Source of the DNA: Viridothelium virens
Lineage: Eukaryota; Ascomycota; Dothideomycetes; Trypetheliales; Trypetheliaceae
Direction of reading: 5' to 3'
Assembly (NCBI GenBank): GCA_010094025.1
Contig: ML991788.1
Location: 248,001-312,000, forward strand
Length of the DNA: 64,000 nucleotides
The translations under genes and the position numbers were made by a program. How positions within the stretch are numbered: position 1 is the stretch's first letter; the number at the start of each line of letters is the position of its first letter. Below are positions 1 through 11,810 of the stretch, one piece after another. Below the pieces are notes generated by a model, which saw nothing but the letters and a program-made list of their open reading frames with translations, was not told where the DNA came from and did no database searches.

Positions 1-999
1 GACAAACTTATTGGCCTATCTGGCAATAGACGAAATCCACATCCGCCCACTCGGAAATTTTGAGAATGTCCCGTGGTCTCCTCCGAGCCGTCGTGAAAGC
101 TGCTGGAGACGCTGGCAAGGACAACGCGGTCCTGCAGGGAGCGACTTTAGTTCGAGCACGATGGCGTAGGTGGCCATGCTTGAGAGATGCAAACCCCACC
201 TCACTTCCGCTCTTGCTGAATCTGCCTGTACGGTGTTGAACCCACGCTACATGCAGGTATCCGCAGAAGTCTGAGGTCTAGACAAAGGTGGAGGTGGTGG
301 GAAAAAGAAGTGGTCGAAAAACCAAGCAACACCAAGCAATACGGCAATACTAAGGATACTAAGTGGGTCCAACCCGGTCCAGGGAAAATCCTTCTCATCG
401 ACTCGCCCACTATCAAATGCTAACCCCACCACGGAATACGATAAGATTAGGCATCACTGCCTTTGGCCCCACCTCATCCTTCCCGTCTGAATCCTTCAGC
501 TTCATCCACGACAGTATCGTGCTCCGACCGTCCAAGCCGAGCCTCGTTGTCTGCGCTATCTCTGACGGAACGCTGCAGCCTGTCCCTCTAAATGCTCACC
601 ACATACAGATGGACCACGCCCTGCATTGTAACCTAAGGCGGCTTTCTTGGGAGGACAGCGCCATGGTATGCATGATCACAACGTATCCAACATGGAAAGT
701 CTTGCGAACGCCAGTCGACGGCAGTCTACGGTAGGCTATGGAACCGCCGGTAACAAAGGTGTGCTCAGACTAGAAACGAACAAATGCAGTGAGTCTGTAA
801 AGTCAGTGCCCATGATCATACCTATTATGGTCATGCTTGTTGCAAAGGCGTCGACTCAAGCGTCAAACAACTTGATTGGCGAGAAATCCAGAAGTTGAAA
901 ATAGCCTATGATATTCCAAGCAAAGGCTTGCAACGGTAAGCCAAGTTCTCATTGCATCAACGTATCGAACGCGCACAAACGCGTCTTTCCGTCGTCAAG
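1..999. other. Left edge, no recognised gene
   Basis: I see no convincing gene here. The longest open stretches lack family motifs, and several begin only at non-ATG codons. One minus-strand stretch near 247-432 would encode a hydrophobic segment followed by a run of prolines, like a membrane anchor, but nothing downstream of it matches a family I know. The right-hand part must hold the promoter of the dehydrogenase gene that starts at 1000. Confidence 0.5.
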
Positions 1000-2052
1000 A
1001 TGCCTTTCACTCTGGGTGATCTACTGTTGCTGGCCGACAAGACCATCCTCAACCCCTGGCTCTCTGGGCCAATTCTCGCAGGACTGAGACTACTCGATGT
1101 TTGCATACAGCGTTCAATCGTCACATCTGATGCCTCCATCTTCTTGCCATCGCCCGGACTAGGAAAGGCCTTAACATGGCTCTTCGGAATCGGCGTCACC
1201 CTCCGCGCAAACCGAACCCTCAGTCGAAGAGCCCTTAACAACGGCACCACCGCCCACTTCGACTGGAACAAAGAGATCATCCTCATCACCGGCGGCGCAG
1301 GCGGCATCGGCGGCGAAACCGCGCGCCTCCTCGCCACGCGCGGGTCCCCCATCATCGTCCTCGACGTCCTCCCCCTCAGCTACGACCCCCCTCCAAACCT
1401 GCACTACTACCAAGTCGACCTCACCGACCACGTTGCTCTCGAGAGCACCGCGGCACGCATCCGCAAAGACATCGGCGACCCGAGCATCATCGTCGCGAAC
1501 GCGGGGATCTGCCGGGGCAAAGCGCTGCTGGACGCGTCGCCGCGCGACATCTCGCTGACGTTCGGAGTCAACACGCTCGGGCTGATCTGGACCGCGAAGA
1601 CGTTCCTGCCATCCCTCGCCCAGCGCAACCACGGCCACTTCCTCGTCGTCTCTTCTCAAACCGCGCACTCCGCGACTGCGCGCTTGGTCGACTACTCGGC
1701 GTCGAAGGCGGCGGCGCTCGCGGTCTACGAGGGCTTGCACTCCGAGCTGAAGCACGTGTACAACGCGCCGAAGGTGCGGGTCTCGTGCGTCGCGCCGTGT
1801 GTGGTGGATACGGAGATGTTTCGTGGGATTAAGGCGCCTTCGAATTTTTTGGTGCCGAGACTGCGGCCGAGGGAGGTGGCGGATTTGATCGCGGAGACGC
1901 TGTGGATGGGGGAGAGTAGGAATCTCATGGTGCCGGCGTTTGCGTATATCAGTCCGCCGACGAGAGCACTGCCGGAGTGGTGGAGGGTTGCGTTGGCGGA
2001 TGGGGGGGCGCCGGCGATGACGGAGTTGAGGCCGCATCGACCGATGGATTGA
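1000..2052 (+). CDS. Membrane-anchored short-chain dehydrogenase/reductase (RDH10/SDR16C-like)
   Basis: Single-exon gene of 350 residues. It is an NAD(P)-dependent alcohol/ketone oxidoreductase of the classical SDR family, probably held on the endoplasmic reticulum or lipid-droplet surface by its hydrophobic N-terminus. The nucleotide-binding motif TGGAGGIG starts at residue 97, an NAG motif follows, and the catalytic pair in YSASK is Y232/K236. The open frame extends upstream to 952 only through a non-ATG codon; the ATG at 1000 follows a good context (CAAG) and begins the usual hydrophobic stretch. It lies tail to tail with a P450 gene beside the copalyl diphosphate synthase gene, so oxidation of a diterpene alcohol is a reasonable inferred role. 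The exact substrate is unknown. Confidence 0.88.
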   Translation: MPFTLGDLLLLADKTILNPWLSGPILAGLRLLDVCIQRSIVTSDASIFLPSPGLGKALTWLFGIGVTLRANRTLSRRALNNGTTAHFDWNKEIILITGGAGGIGGETARLLATRGSPIIVLDVLPLSYDPPPNLHYYQVDLTDHVALESTAARIRKDIGDPSIIVANAGICRGKALLDASPRDISLTFGVNTLGLIWTAKTFLPSLAQRNHGHFLVVSSQTAHSATARLVDYSASKAAALAVYEGLHSELKHVYNAPKVRVSCVAPCVVDTEMFRGIKAPSNFLVPRLRPREVADLIAETLWMGESRNLMVPAFAYISPPTRALPEWWRVALADGGAPAMTELRPHRPMD

Positions 2053-2564
2053 TTGGTCGGTACATTGACTGGTACCTTGGTTGAGTAAAAGGGAAAGATG
2101 AAGATGCTCGGGAGCGATCGCCTTTGAGAGCGTGATGAAAGTGTGGGAATTTTTGTGCGGGCAAGGCTTCAGATTGTGCTGCAATCCACAGATTGACAGG
2201 GCTTGAGATATTCGACGAAATTGGAATGATGCATACATGTATGATTCAAGATTGTTTCAGTTACAAGTGGCGTAGTATGCAGGTAAGCACTCACGCACTG
2301 TGATGGAAAATCCCTGTTCGGATTGCAGCATTTAGGACGATCCAATGTTTTTACTCTAATAAGTAGAAGTCGCGATGCACTAATGTACGTATCCAACGAT
2401 AATATAGAAATTTCCTGGTATATATTTTGAAGGCTCAGATGATCCATGCCAAATTAACTTCTTCGCTCTCAGCTCGTATTCATCCCTACACTTGTAGGTT
2501 AATCTAGTAATATGCGTTGCCGCGATTAGTGACCGCCTTTTGAAGGAGGCAGAGCCTCATCAAT
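2053..2564. terminator. Convergent 3' intergenic region
   Basis: About 510 bp between the stop codons of the plus-strand dehydrogenase and the minus-strand P450. No gene is visible. Both 3' untranslated regions and polyadenylation sites must lie here, but I cannot place them exactly. Confidence 0.4.
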
Positions 2565-4408
2565 TCACCATCCTCGAGTCTTCTTCATCGCGACTTTCAG
2601 GCCTCCCTTCGGCCTACTTGTCAACCCTGTCACGATCTGAACTTCTTCGTGATCGACAAGCTCAAACTCGAAACTGCCCACAAGAACGGCTAGAAGACAC
2701 GCAAATTCCCCTCTCGCGAAGGCCTGCCCAATACATGACCGCGGGCCTATATGCACATGTCAGCAAATGCGCCAAAAGTCACAATTATGTTTCACGTCTG
2801 CGTGATGATTCGAAGTGACTGTCTCGGGAGTCGCGGCTCAGAGTGCAGTGGTGTGGAGTGATGCATAACAGAAGAGGACAACAGTGGGAAAAAAAGAAAG
2901 CTATCTTTCAATGTGATTTGGTGGGGAGCTCGCGCGGCAACTGCATACGTTGGTGGCACAGTGCGGATAATGCAGTCCGGAGGCTTACCGTGCAGGAATG
3001 TCATGTAGGCAAAGTTGTTTTCTGCGCCTCCGCTATTCGCCCGTCCAGGACCCATCCACCTCTCAGGGTTGAACTCTGTGGCGTCGGCTCCCCAGAGCGC
3101 TTTCGAGTGATTTACAGCACGCATACTGATAACGATCTCAGTACCTTTAGGTACCACCTGATCCAGGATAGTGGTTGTGCGAGTGGCGACTCGTTTAGTT
3201 ATGCCCGCTGGAGGATAGAATCGCAGCACTTCGTTGCAGACTGCATGGAGATAAGGCAAGTTATCTATTACCTCTGCAGTGATGCCTTCACCTTTCTCAG
3301 AAGTGACTGGGTTTGGCAGTCTGCACTGGACTTCTTCGCGCAATCGGCTTTGAACCTGAGGATTATTGCAGAGTGCGAGGATAGCCCACGACATAGAGCT
3401 GGCAGTCGTTTCGTGCCCGGCCGCAAGAAATGTCAGAACTTGGTTAGCAAGGCCCTCTTCATCAAAGAGGCCAGAGCTCATGGCTACAGAGACGATATCC
3501 GTTGCGGCCAGCTTTCCACCTTGGTCAATAACGTTTTGCTTCTGTCGAATGAGTCGTCTGGCAATGCTCTTGAGCTGTTTTGAAGCAATTGCGATGGCAT
3601 CTTGGGGCTGAATTGGCAGATACCAGGATAATAAGTTCGTTAGAGACGAGGCTATCATCGCCAATTTACTAGGCCGATGAATCGGATCAAAAACGTCTCT
3701 GTAAGCGTTCGAGACCTCATTATCAGGGTTTTGGATGGCACCGAAGTCATGGCCCATTCCTGCGACACCTATAATGTCAAGAGTCGCTCGAGTGATCCAT
3801 TCTGTGATATTGACGATAGAAAATGACGCGCTATTCACAGGAAGAGCTCGACTTAATTCAGCTGCTTTCGACCAGAAGACAGGATAGAGATCCTTGATGT
3901 GCCTATGTTGGAAGGCGGGGAGAAGTCTTCTCCGTTGCATCTTATGCTCATCTCCTTCTGCAATAATGAGGCCCACACCGAGTATTCTTCCCAGACCGAA
4001 TCGTAAGCGGTGAGGTTTGCAAAATTCATAGTTTCTCTGAACCAAAACTTCCGAAAGTGCTTTGGGGCTTGTGAGAAATACGCGCTCCTTGTTAAATTTC
4101 ATGCGATATCCCAAAAGACCATCGTTGGGAATTTCATTAATCCAGCGGTTAAGTGGTATTCCAGAGCGTTCGTCCGGGACGTGACGAACTTGTCCCATTA
4201 GCAGGGAGTTGCCGGGTGGTCCTGGAAGATGGCGGAGAGGACTGAACAGAAACGGCCACAAGAGGATCCTCCATATTGCAAGCAAGGAGAGGTGAATTGG
4301 CAGACAGAAGAAGAAAGCAGATGTGTACGAATGACCAGGAAACAAATGAGGGAGATACGCCGCTTCAATGAGCAGAGCCAGAAGCGTCAATTTCCAAGTC
4401 GACGGCAT
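2565..4408 (-). CDS. Cytochrome P450 monooxygenase A
   Basis: Two exons, 4408-2989 and 2746-2565, give 533 residues; the join is in phase and restores the haem loop. It is a haem monooxygenase with two hydrophobic N-terminal segments and a PGPPG hinge, so it should sit in the endoplasmic reticulum membrane and take electrons from cytochrome P450 reductase. Seen motifs are the I-helix AGHETT (330-335), ExxR (E393-R396), NPERW, and the haem-binding FLHGPRSCIG with the cysteine ligand at about residue 478. The splice junction falls inside this last motif. The intron is 242 bp, long for this window. The gene neighbours a second P450 and the copalyl diphosphate synthase, so I infer that it oxidises a labdane-type diterpene. 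Substrate and position of attack cannot be read from the sequence. Confidence 0.88.
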
Positions 4409-5494
4409 TCTGACCTTGGCAGAACCCGTGAACGAGAGGTGATAACATCTTTAGGAAAAAGGTTCCAGGGTACACTCAACACGGATAACCTTCCTAGCCA
4501 TTCCGCGGTGCGCGACGGAGTCTACGGAGTAAGCCAACCCCATTGTCTCTATTATCCCTTGTCCTGGCCCGTACACGGGTGACAGAAAAAGCAGTACTCT
4601 ACATCAACATTGGGCGCGATCCCGCGTGCCCGCCAGGATTACCAGTGGGTGGCCGCACCATTGAATTGTTAGGAGAAGATACTGTACATAACTCAACTAT
4701 CCGCGAGTACTGTCACCCGCGTGGGCGGTGGGCCGGTGAGCCGTTGCGCACTGACAAGACATCACGTGATCTACCCCTACGCATCCACGGCATCCAACGT
4801 TTGGTGCGCGACAGCTCGCAGGACAAGTCATCATCACTGGCATGCAAGTACCCCTAGCCACTGGTAGCGTCCGTATTGCTTCTCCTGCCATGTGACCGTA
4901 CTAACGACTAGCAGCAGGACGATCGATGCATGCACAAACATACGCTAATCCTCCTAATATCCTACGGCGTATTTACGGGGATCTGAATAGGTGGCTGCCT
5001 GGTCCTTGGTTGCGCTGGCAGGCTGACACTTCGATACCGTTTTCTGGCGCCGAGAGTGATTCTGGCCGGCTCTTGGAGACACTATTGCGCGGTTGACGTC
5101 AGAAAAAGCAGGTTATATTCTATGCTCCGAGATAGGAACATCTGGAGTCTGCGTGCTGACACCCTTGTTACGTGAGCCATTTTCTGCTCGGACCAGTTGC
5201 TTTTGCCATTGAGCGTTATTATGGGATATGCCTTCGCCCAACTAACATCAGGGAAAATAATATGGCTTACGCACTACCATCCCGATTAGTTTTACTAGGA
5301 GCTACCTTATGTATTCCAATCCTTCGCTTCCGCACCACGCCAAGCAACATGGAGGCACGCGTATGCTAAATTTCAGCTCCCTCAATATCATTCCTGCAGC
5401 TCATTAATTCGCGACTCCCTGGAAGATGCTGCAGATAGATCTTAGACTACTGCAGTCTTATGTGCGCTTGAGGTCGGACCCAGGAAGCCTTTGT
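4409..5494. other. Intergenic region upstream of P450 A
   Basis: About 1.1 kb between the start of P450 A and the end of P450 B, both on the minus strand. It should carry the P450 A promoter and the P450 B 3' end. I see no coding region or clear repeat. Confidence 0.45.
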
Positions 5495-7251
5495 CTAACG
5501 TTTAACTGGGGTCATTTTGATCATTAGGGGGATTTTTTCCCACTGTGAATCACTAAGAATTAGCATGGTTACATTGACTTGGAGGCGAGTGACTGACAGT
5601 TGTGTAGATCATCTGGTCTTCGATCCAGTTTTGCTTTTCGTCTGCAAGTGCAAAATCAAAGTGCCAGAGCATCTTGGCCAAGATGAGACGAACTTCAATG
5701 TTTGCAAGACTGTCATTGGAATTAGCAAACAAGTCGTCGTGTATCGCTCAAGACTTGCAACGTACTTTCTACCAATGCAGTTTCTCGGCCCAAAAGAGAA
5801 AGGCTGCAGGGCTTCGCGTTTGTCGTTTGCATATTTCGGATCAGCATCAGGTAGCCATCTTTCTGGAACATATTCATCCGGATCGACGAAGTTGGTTGGC
5901 GAGCGAAATACCGCATATTGAGCCATGCCTAGGGCAGTCTAAATAGAAGGCTTCATATCAGCAGCAAACTCTGAGTAGCCTTATGTTCGTGTCTTTGCCA
6001 AACATACATCTCCTGGTAGCCAGTCACCGACAATGTAAGCACCCTCGGCAGGCGTACGACGGGGATGGCTACCGGCAGCCGGTGGGTAGAGCCTGAATGA
6101 TTCATCGGTAACGGCATTGATGTACCGAAGCTCGCTAAGGCGGGCTATATTGATTTGGTCTCCAGACGTGAATGAACCTCGGACTTCTTCCAGGAGCTTG
6201 TTCATCACACGAGGGTTCTTGAGCAAAAGCCAGATGGTTCCGGATAAGATGGTAGCAGTCGTTTCACTACCAGCAATAACCATGAGATTGGCATTGGCAA
6301 CAAGATCTGGTATTGTGAGGCGTCCCTTCTCTTCTTCGATAAGAAGATGGCTCATGAAGTCGACGTATTCTGGATTACGGGTTTTGCGCCGGCGTACTTT
6401 CTCTTCGACAAGCTCGATGTGCCACTGGCGCCTCTTAACCATCTTCTGAGGCATGAGCCGGAGGATAAGGGAGCGAATATCGAAGAAACGCTGCAGACAG
6501 CGAATGTGGTGGACGTAGACAATGGCATTGAAGATCATTGACATCCAAGGGTGATATTCAGTGTTTTGGAGGCAGTCAAATGGTTCATCAAAAGCCAGGT
6601 GCCCTATGATGTCGAATGTGACATACTTGCCAACTAGGTCAGCGCAAGATACCCGAAGCAAAGCGCGGAAGAGGAGTTCCTTACATTGAACCATCTCACA
6701 AGATTAAATGGCTTCCCGTCAGAATGTAATTCCGTCAGTCGTGCAACGAGGAGATCAATGTAGTGGAGGAGAACAGGTTCCTGTCCTTTCAACACCTTGT
6801 CGGAGAATGCATTGGACAACAACTTCCTGAGTCTGCCATGATCCACTCGACTGGCATTGATGATGGTCGGATAGCGATGGTCGGCATCAGTGTTTTCTGC
6901 AGGGTCCTTTCTATTCTCGGGAAGACCGTTACGGAAGCCATAGATATCTTTCCATGCTGCAGCACCGGTGAAGGACAGCTCGTTGGGGGCAATCCGTACA
7001 ATTTCGCCATGTTTGAGATGGAGATCATGAACAACGATGGGAAATCTTCCTGAGAATTGTTGTCGCAGCCACCAGAGACGAGTTACTGCGGCAAGTCTCG
7101 GACCAGGGTATTTTGCCAACGGGGAGAAATAGAGATTATAAATGGCACGATAAACGACATAAACCACTCCTAACAGGACGCCGAGAAGACCAACCCACTT
7201 CAGACTGAGCAAGCCGCGCGTATAGGACGATTCTGAGTTTAGAGGAGACAT
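5495..7251 (-). CDS. Cytochrome P450 monooxygenase B
   Basis: Five exons (7251-6685, 6625-6008, 5938-5766, 5709-5598, 5542-5495) join in phase to 505 residues. The short last exon encodes the usual C-terminal strand (WEKIPL...MTPV); without it the frame would run into an unrelated tail. Seen are one N-terminal membrane helix followed by YPGPRLA, the I-helix AGSETT (307-312), ExxR in ESFR (364-367), PERWLP, and the haem loop [10 protein letters not shown] with cysteine at about 449. The layout resembles the isotrichodermin-C15-hydroxylase-like P450s common in fungal toxin and terpenoid clusters. It is divergent from the copalyl diphosphate synthase gene across a shared 1.5-kb region, which suggests joint control. 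Oxidation of the cyclised diterpene is inferred; the substrate is unknown. Confidence 0.9.
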
Positions 7252-8723
7252 TTTGTAAACCTTGGGAAGGACGATGGCGAGGCTATCGTCGGATCAAGTC
7301 GAGTCCTTGACGACCAGGGAACATAGCTACCTTACATGTAGGCTCTTACATTAGTACGGTACATAATCAATACAGCACCAAAGTTCGATGATGGTGTATG
7401 TGCCAACGACGCTCCCCTCTATGCATCACCTCGACGCTACCAGTCTTAGCCAAGGACTTCGGATGCAGTGGATAGATTGGTATGGAGTCTGGGTGGTACC
7501 TACCTCCCTAGGAAGTCGGAAGGTACTCCCTATCAGGTTCAGCTCGTCGCGCGGGGTTGCGGCCCCACAAAATTCTGCTGCACGACTATGACCACGACCA
7601 TGACCACGACCACGACCACGACGCCGACGCCGCCGCCGACTGACTTCCAACATCTTCTCTCTACCTTAGTCTACCACTCCTCGCCATCTCCCTCTCAGCC
7701 AATGGCTCTGCATTCATCCCACAATAGATACGAGGATGCGGACTCGACCGATTATGCGAGGCTGAAGTGGATCCTGCTGCACCATTTTGCTCTTTCTGGG
7801 CCTGCTGCATGTCGCCATGCAAACAAGATTGGCTCCTCGTCCGGTAGGATTACGTGCAATAACCTTTCGAGCCGCCGACTTCTCTGCGATCGTCCTCCGT
7901 TCAGACATGTAGTACCCTCCATCAAGACCAATTCATGGTAAGATATGCTTCGATGCGACCAGGACCACAGTGGTGTGACTCTCTATTTCCGACTGCCATG
8001 GAATTCCTGGCGTTCTTACTCAGCACCAATTACATTGGAGTCCCTCACCGAGATATTTTTTTTTCTTCTGTAGAGTCTTATTTGGGTAAACGCTCTTTAT
8101 CAACGCCCACCACTTTTAGACTTACCGAAACCCTTGCTGTGGTTTCTATAGGCTGAATTAGACCGAAAAAGCCTCATGCTCACGAGGCGACCAGGTTTCT
8201 AAATTCTGGATTCGAGCCCACCCTGCCGTCTTCAAACACGGGACCACTTGAAACTACTCGAGTGGCTAGCATGAACTAGTCGTTGCTTCTCTGTCTTTGC
8301 TCCACCAACAGAAATTGGAGGTACTAGACAGTCCCGTCCACGTCAAGGGAACTGCGAGATGGCCCGACTAGCTTCACGCAGTCTTGCTTCAGCGTCAAGC
8401 AGGATGAGAAGACCTTCCCGTCCCTAGCTCTAATCCTGGAATGCCACCCCACGACGCAGACAGCCAAACACGGGAATTTACTACGCCACCTATGAAAGCT
8501 TGTCTTGGATTCCTTACGATCTTTGGCCGCACATTACGACATGTGACAATCGGCTAGCGTTACCATGATCAGGGCTTTCGGAATAGGTCCAGAGACCCTT
8601 TTGTAGATCAAGCCTCCTGTAGGTGAGCCGTTGTCGAACCGTACCTTTAGATGTACTTAATTAGCTTACTATAAGTCTACGTCACTAATCATTCTTTTCT
8701 CTCTTTGTGCGGAAACACTGAGT
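7252..8723. promoter_or_regulatory. Divergent promoter between P450 B and the diterpene synthase
   Basis: The region of 1.47 kb separates the start codons of P450 B (minus) and the chimeric copalyl diphosphate synthase (plus), so it must drive both genes. It contains a short GACCAC/GACGCC repeat near 7.6 kb. I see no convincing gene inside. I could not identify a specific regulator site, and no cluster transcription factor is in the window. Confidence 0.6.
7583..7640. repeat. Imperfect GACCAC/GACGCC tandem repeat
   Basis: A run of six-base units of the type GACCAC, changing to GACGCC and GCC near its right end, lies within the divergent promoter. It is a simple-sequence tract; whether it binds a protein is not known. 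Confidence 0.7.
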
Positions 8724-11700
8724 ATGCATTCAGATTTGCTTGAGGACAGGGCAAGAGCCTTGATCGTTAAATTAACAGACGGGTGTGATGGATATTTTGG
8801 CAGGGGCTCTATGAGTTCTGCAGTCTATGACACAGCCTGGGTTTCTATGATATCTAAATCGAACGGTCTCTCAAGCCATTGGTTATTCCCTGAGTGTTTT
8901 ACACATCTCCTTGAACAGCAGTGTGAAGATGGCAGTTGGCCGTCATACTCATCCCAGAGTGATGGGATTCTCAATACGGCAGCATCGCTTTTGGCATTGA
9001 AGAAGCATTCTAAAGATACCCAACAACAACACCTCACGGCTATGCAGAACCTTACCGGGCGCATCGAGAAGGCAACCTCAGCCCTGAGGTCATTGCTGGA
9101 TCAGTGGAAGGTTGAAGCAACTGTTCATGTAGGCTTCGAGATCCTCATTCCTGCTCTACTGGCCTACCTTGAACAAGAGGGGCTTCATTTCGACTTTCCA
9201 GGGAAAACGCAGCTATATGCAATCAATGCAAAGAAACTAACAAAGTTCAAACCCGAGTATCTCTACACAAACGTCAAGATGAGCGCGCTTCATTCCCTCG
9301 AAGCGTTCATCGGGAAGCTCGACTTCGACCGCGTACAGCACCACAAGGTGAGGGGTGCCTTCATGGCTTCTCCATCCTCCACCGCTGCTTACCTCATGAA
9401 TTCCTCTACCTGGGACAATGAGTGCGAAGCATACCTAAGGAATGTTGTGGTTAATGGAGAAGGAAACTCGACCGGCGGTATACCTAGTGCGTTTCCCTCG
9501 AATATTTTCGAGTTAACATGGGTAATTTCTGCAGAATCTCCATTCTCGTAGCATCCTATCTGATCATTGGTAACAGGGCCTCTCTACCTTGTCTGAAGGA
9601 GGCTTTGCTCTTCAAAACATTGCACCTATTCAGACATCGAAAGCAATAGACTTCTTGAGCCAAACGTTCGCAGAGGAGAATGGTTTATTGGGTTTCGGTA
9701 TGTACCTGATCAGTCGCCTTGGGCATCTATTTCATTCTTTACAAAGGCTCCTACTGATCCCCGCGCAGCCCCATACGTCGGTGCGGATGCGGATGACACA
9801 GCCAAAACGATCCTCAGCCTTAATTTGATGGGTTGTCCAACTTCACCTCGGACCCTACTAGAAGAATTCGAGGACAAGACTCACTTCAAGACATATCAAC
9901 AGGAAAGAGATCCGAGCTTCAGTGCAAATTGCAATGTTTTAAACGCCCTCCTCCACGTCGAAACGCCTTCCGACTACACCCCCCAAATAGAAAAGACTTT
10001 AGAATTCCTTTGTACAACATTCCAGAACTCAAATAGAACCGTACGAGATAAATGGGTTAGTACTCTCGAATAGTCACTCGAGGCCATATACTGACGAACA
10101 TCACAGAACATATCTCCTTTCTATCCATTCATGTTGATGATGCAGGCATCTACTCGACTTCTGCAGCTCTGGAGATCAGGATGTCTTTCGGCTATCTCTG
10201 AGAACTTGGTGACAAAGACACTTCTATCTATCTTATCAGAGCTTTCCAGCAAGACACTTCATTCGCAGAATCGGCACGGCTCATGGGGCGACAAAGGATT
10301 TCAAGAGGAAACTGCCTACGCAGTATTGGTGTTGGCATACTCATTACATATTCCTTCCGTGCAAGATCTTGGCAAGGAGGTACATACTGCTATAGAAAAT
10401 GGTCGCACATTCTTAAAATCGAGAGCCACTGCCAAAAGAGAGGACCTCTGGGTTGAAAAGGTCACCTATGCTTCCGAGATACTTTCCGAGTCATACATAC
10501 TCGCGGCGCTGAACATTCCTCTTCCTGCGCAGCGCCACGACTCTCCATTGTCAGTCACGGAATCTATTGGCTACACGAATGGCAATGCAGCTTCCGCACT
10601 CAACAGTATCGAGACCAATGGTGTCAAGACTGGACGCATCAACGGCTCGAAGGACGTCACATCTAACGGAACTGGCTTGAATCATATCGATTGCGTCAAT
10701 GATTCACTCGAGAATCACGTCAATACTGGTGCCACTGTCGCCGCCATCGATGTTAGATCTGGAGAGATGAACCCCCCGGTGTCAAACGGCACCAATGGTG
10801 GTCAGTGGCAAGGAACTGGTCTCAACGGTCTTCCAAAAAGGTTCGCACTGGAAAAGACGCCCTTCTCGACAAGACGGCAATTCAATGTAGACGAGGGACA
10901 GACCGTGTCAAACTCTACTTGGTCTCTGGAAAACGAGCGCATCCTTCTGAGCCCGTTTGACTACCTGGAACAGGAACCGGGCAAAGACATACGAACACAA
11001 TTTATCCGAGCATTTAACACCTGGCTTGATGTACCAACCGAGAAAGTTAAGGTCATTGCGAATGTTGTGAAAATGCTCCATACCGCTTCCCTCCTCATCG
11101 ACGACATCGAAGACTCTTCCGTCCTCCGCCGCGGCGTTCCGGTAGCTCATAGCATCTTCGGTATACCGCAGACCTTCAATTCTGGCAATTATGTTTACTT
11201 CCTTGCTCTCCAGGAAGTTCAGAAGCTCCGACAACCCCAAGCTACTAACGTCTTTGTGCAAGAACTGCTTAATCTTCACCGAGGCCAAGGCATGGATCTC
11301 TACTGGCGCGACTCCCTGATCTGTCCCTCCGAGCACGAGTACCTCGACATGGTCAGCAACAAGACCGGAGGACTGTTCCGACTCGCCGTCAAACTGATGG
11401 AGGTCGAAAGTCCGCACGAGCGCAACTGCGAACAGCTTGTGGATCTGATGGGCCGCATCTTCCAGATTCGGGACGACTACATGAATCTCTTCTCCACCGA
11501 TTACACACACAACAAAGGGCTCTGCGAGGACCTGACTGAAGGCAAATTTTCCTTTCCGATCATTCACAGTATCCGGAGTGATCCAGCGAATCGGCAACTG
11601 ATGAACATCTTGAAGCAGAAGAGCTCCGAGGAGAGGATCAAGAGATATGCCGTGTCAATTATGGAGAGGACGGGCAGTTTCGATTACACGAGGGTATTCG

Positions 11701-11810
11701 TGCGGACTTTGAAGGGGCAGGCGAGTGAGCTCATTGAACGTTATCAAGCTCAGGGCTGGGGGAGCGGTGACGGCATTAGGAAGATACTAGTGCGTTTGGA
11801 TGTGGAATGA
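8724..11810 (+). CDS. Chimeric copalyl diphosphate synthase / GGPP synthase (PvCPS-like)
   Basis: Four exons (8724-9521, 9577-9697, 9769-10055, 10107-11810) join in phase to 969 residues. The N-terminal half is a class II diterpene cyclase: SAVYDTAWV at 32-40, EDGSW near 72, the acid motif DADD at 313-316, and a GSWG repeat near 458. After a Ser/Asn/Gly-rich linker (about 545-675) comes a complete trans-prenyltransferase: GKDIR at 694-698, first aspartate motif DDIED at 734-738, second motif RDDY near 857-860. The predicted reactions are elongation of IPP and DMAPP/FPP to GGPP, then protonation-started cyclisation to copalyl diphosphate. The prenyltransferase domain replaces the class I synthase domain found in bifunctional CPS/KS enzymes. 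This is the known layout of Penicillium verruculosum and P. fellutanum CPS. Which stereoisomer is made cannot be told. It is the core enzyme of the cluster. Confidence 0.93.

Noticed and set aside
247-432. A possible N-terminal anchor of a cytochrome P450 reductase
   Set aside because: The hydrophobic stretch is suggestive beside P450 genes, but no ATG starts it and the FMN-binding motif expected next is absent.
1171-2238. A 355-codon minus-strand open frame over the dehydrogenase gene
   Set aside because: It is Arg/His-rich shadow coding caused by high GC at third positions of the real plus-strand SDR, which carries all family motifs.
8205-8220. A GGATTCGAGCC sequence resembling a tRNA B box
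   Set aside because: There is no A box or acceptor stem upstream; I find no tRNA gene in the window.
10908-11597. A 229-codon minus-strand frame
   Set aside because: It is antisense to the prenyltransferase domain of the diterpene synthase, which is fully accounted for.
8724-11810. Reading the enzyme as a bifunctional CPS/ent-kaurene synthase of gibberellin type
   Set aside because: The C-terminal domain has GGPP synthase motifs (GKDIR, DDIED, RDDY) and not those of a class I kaurene synthase.
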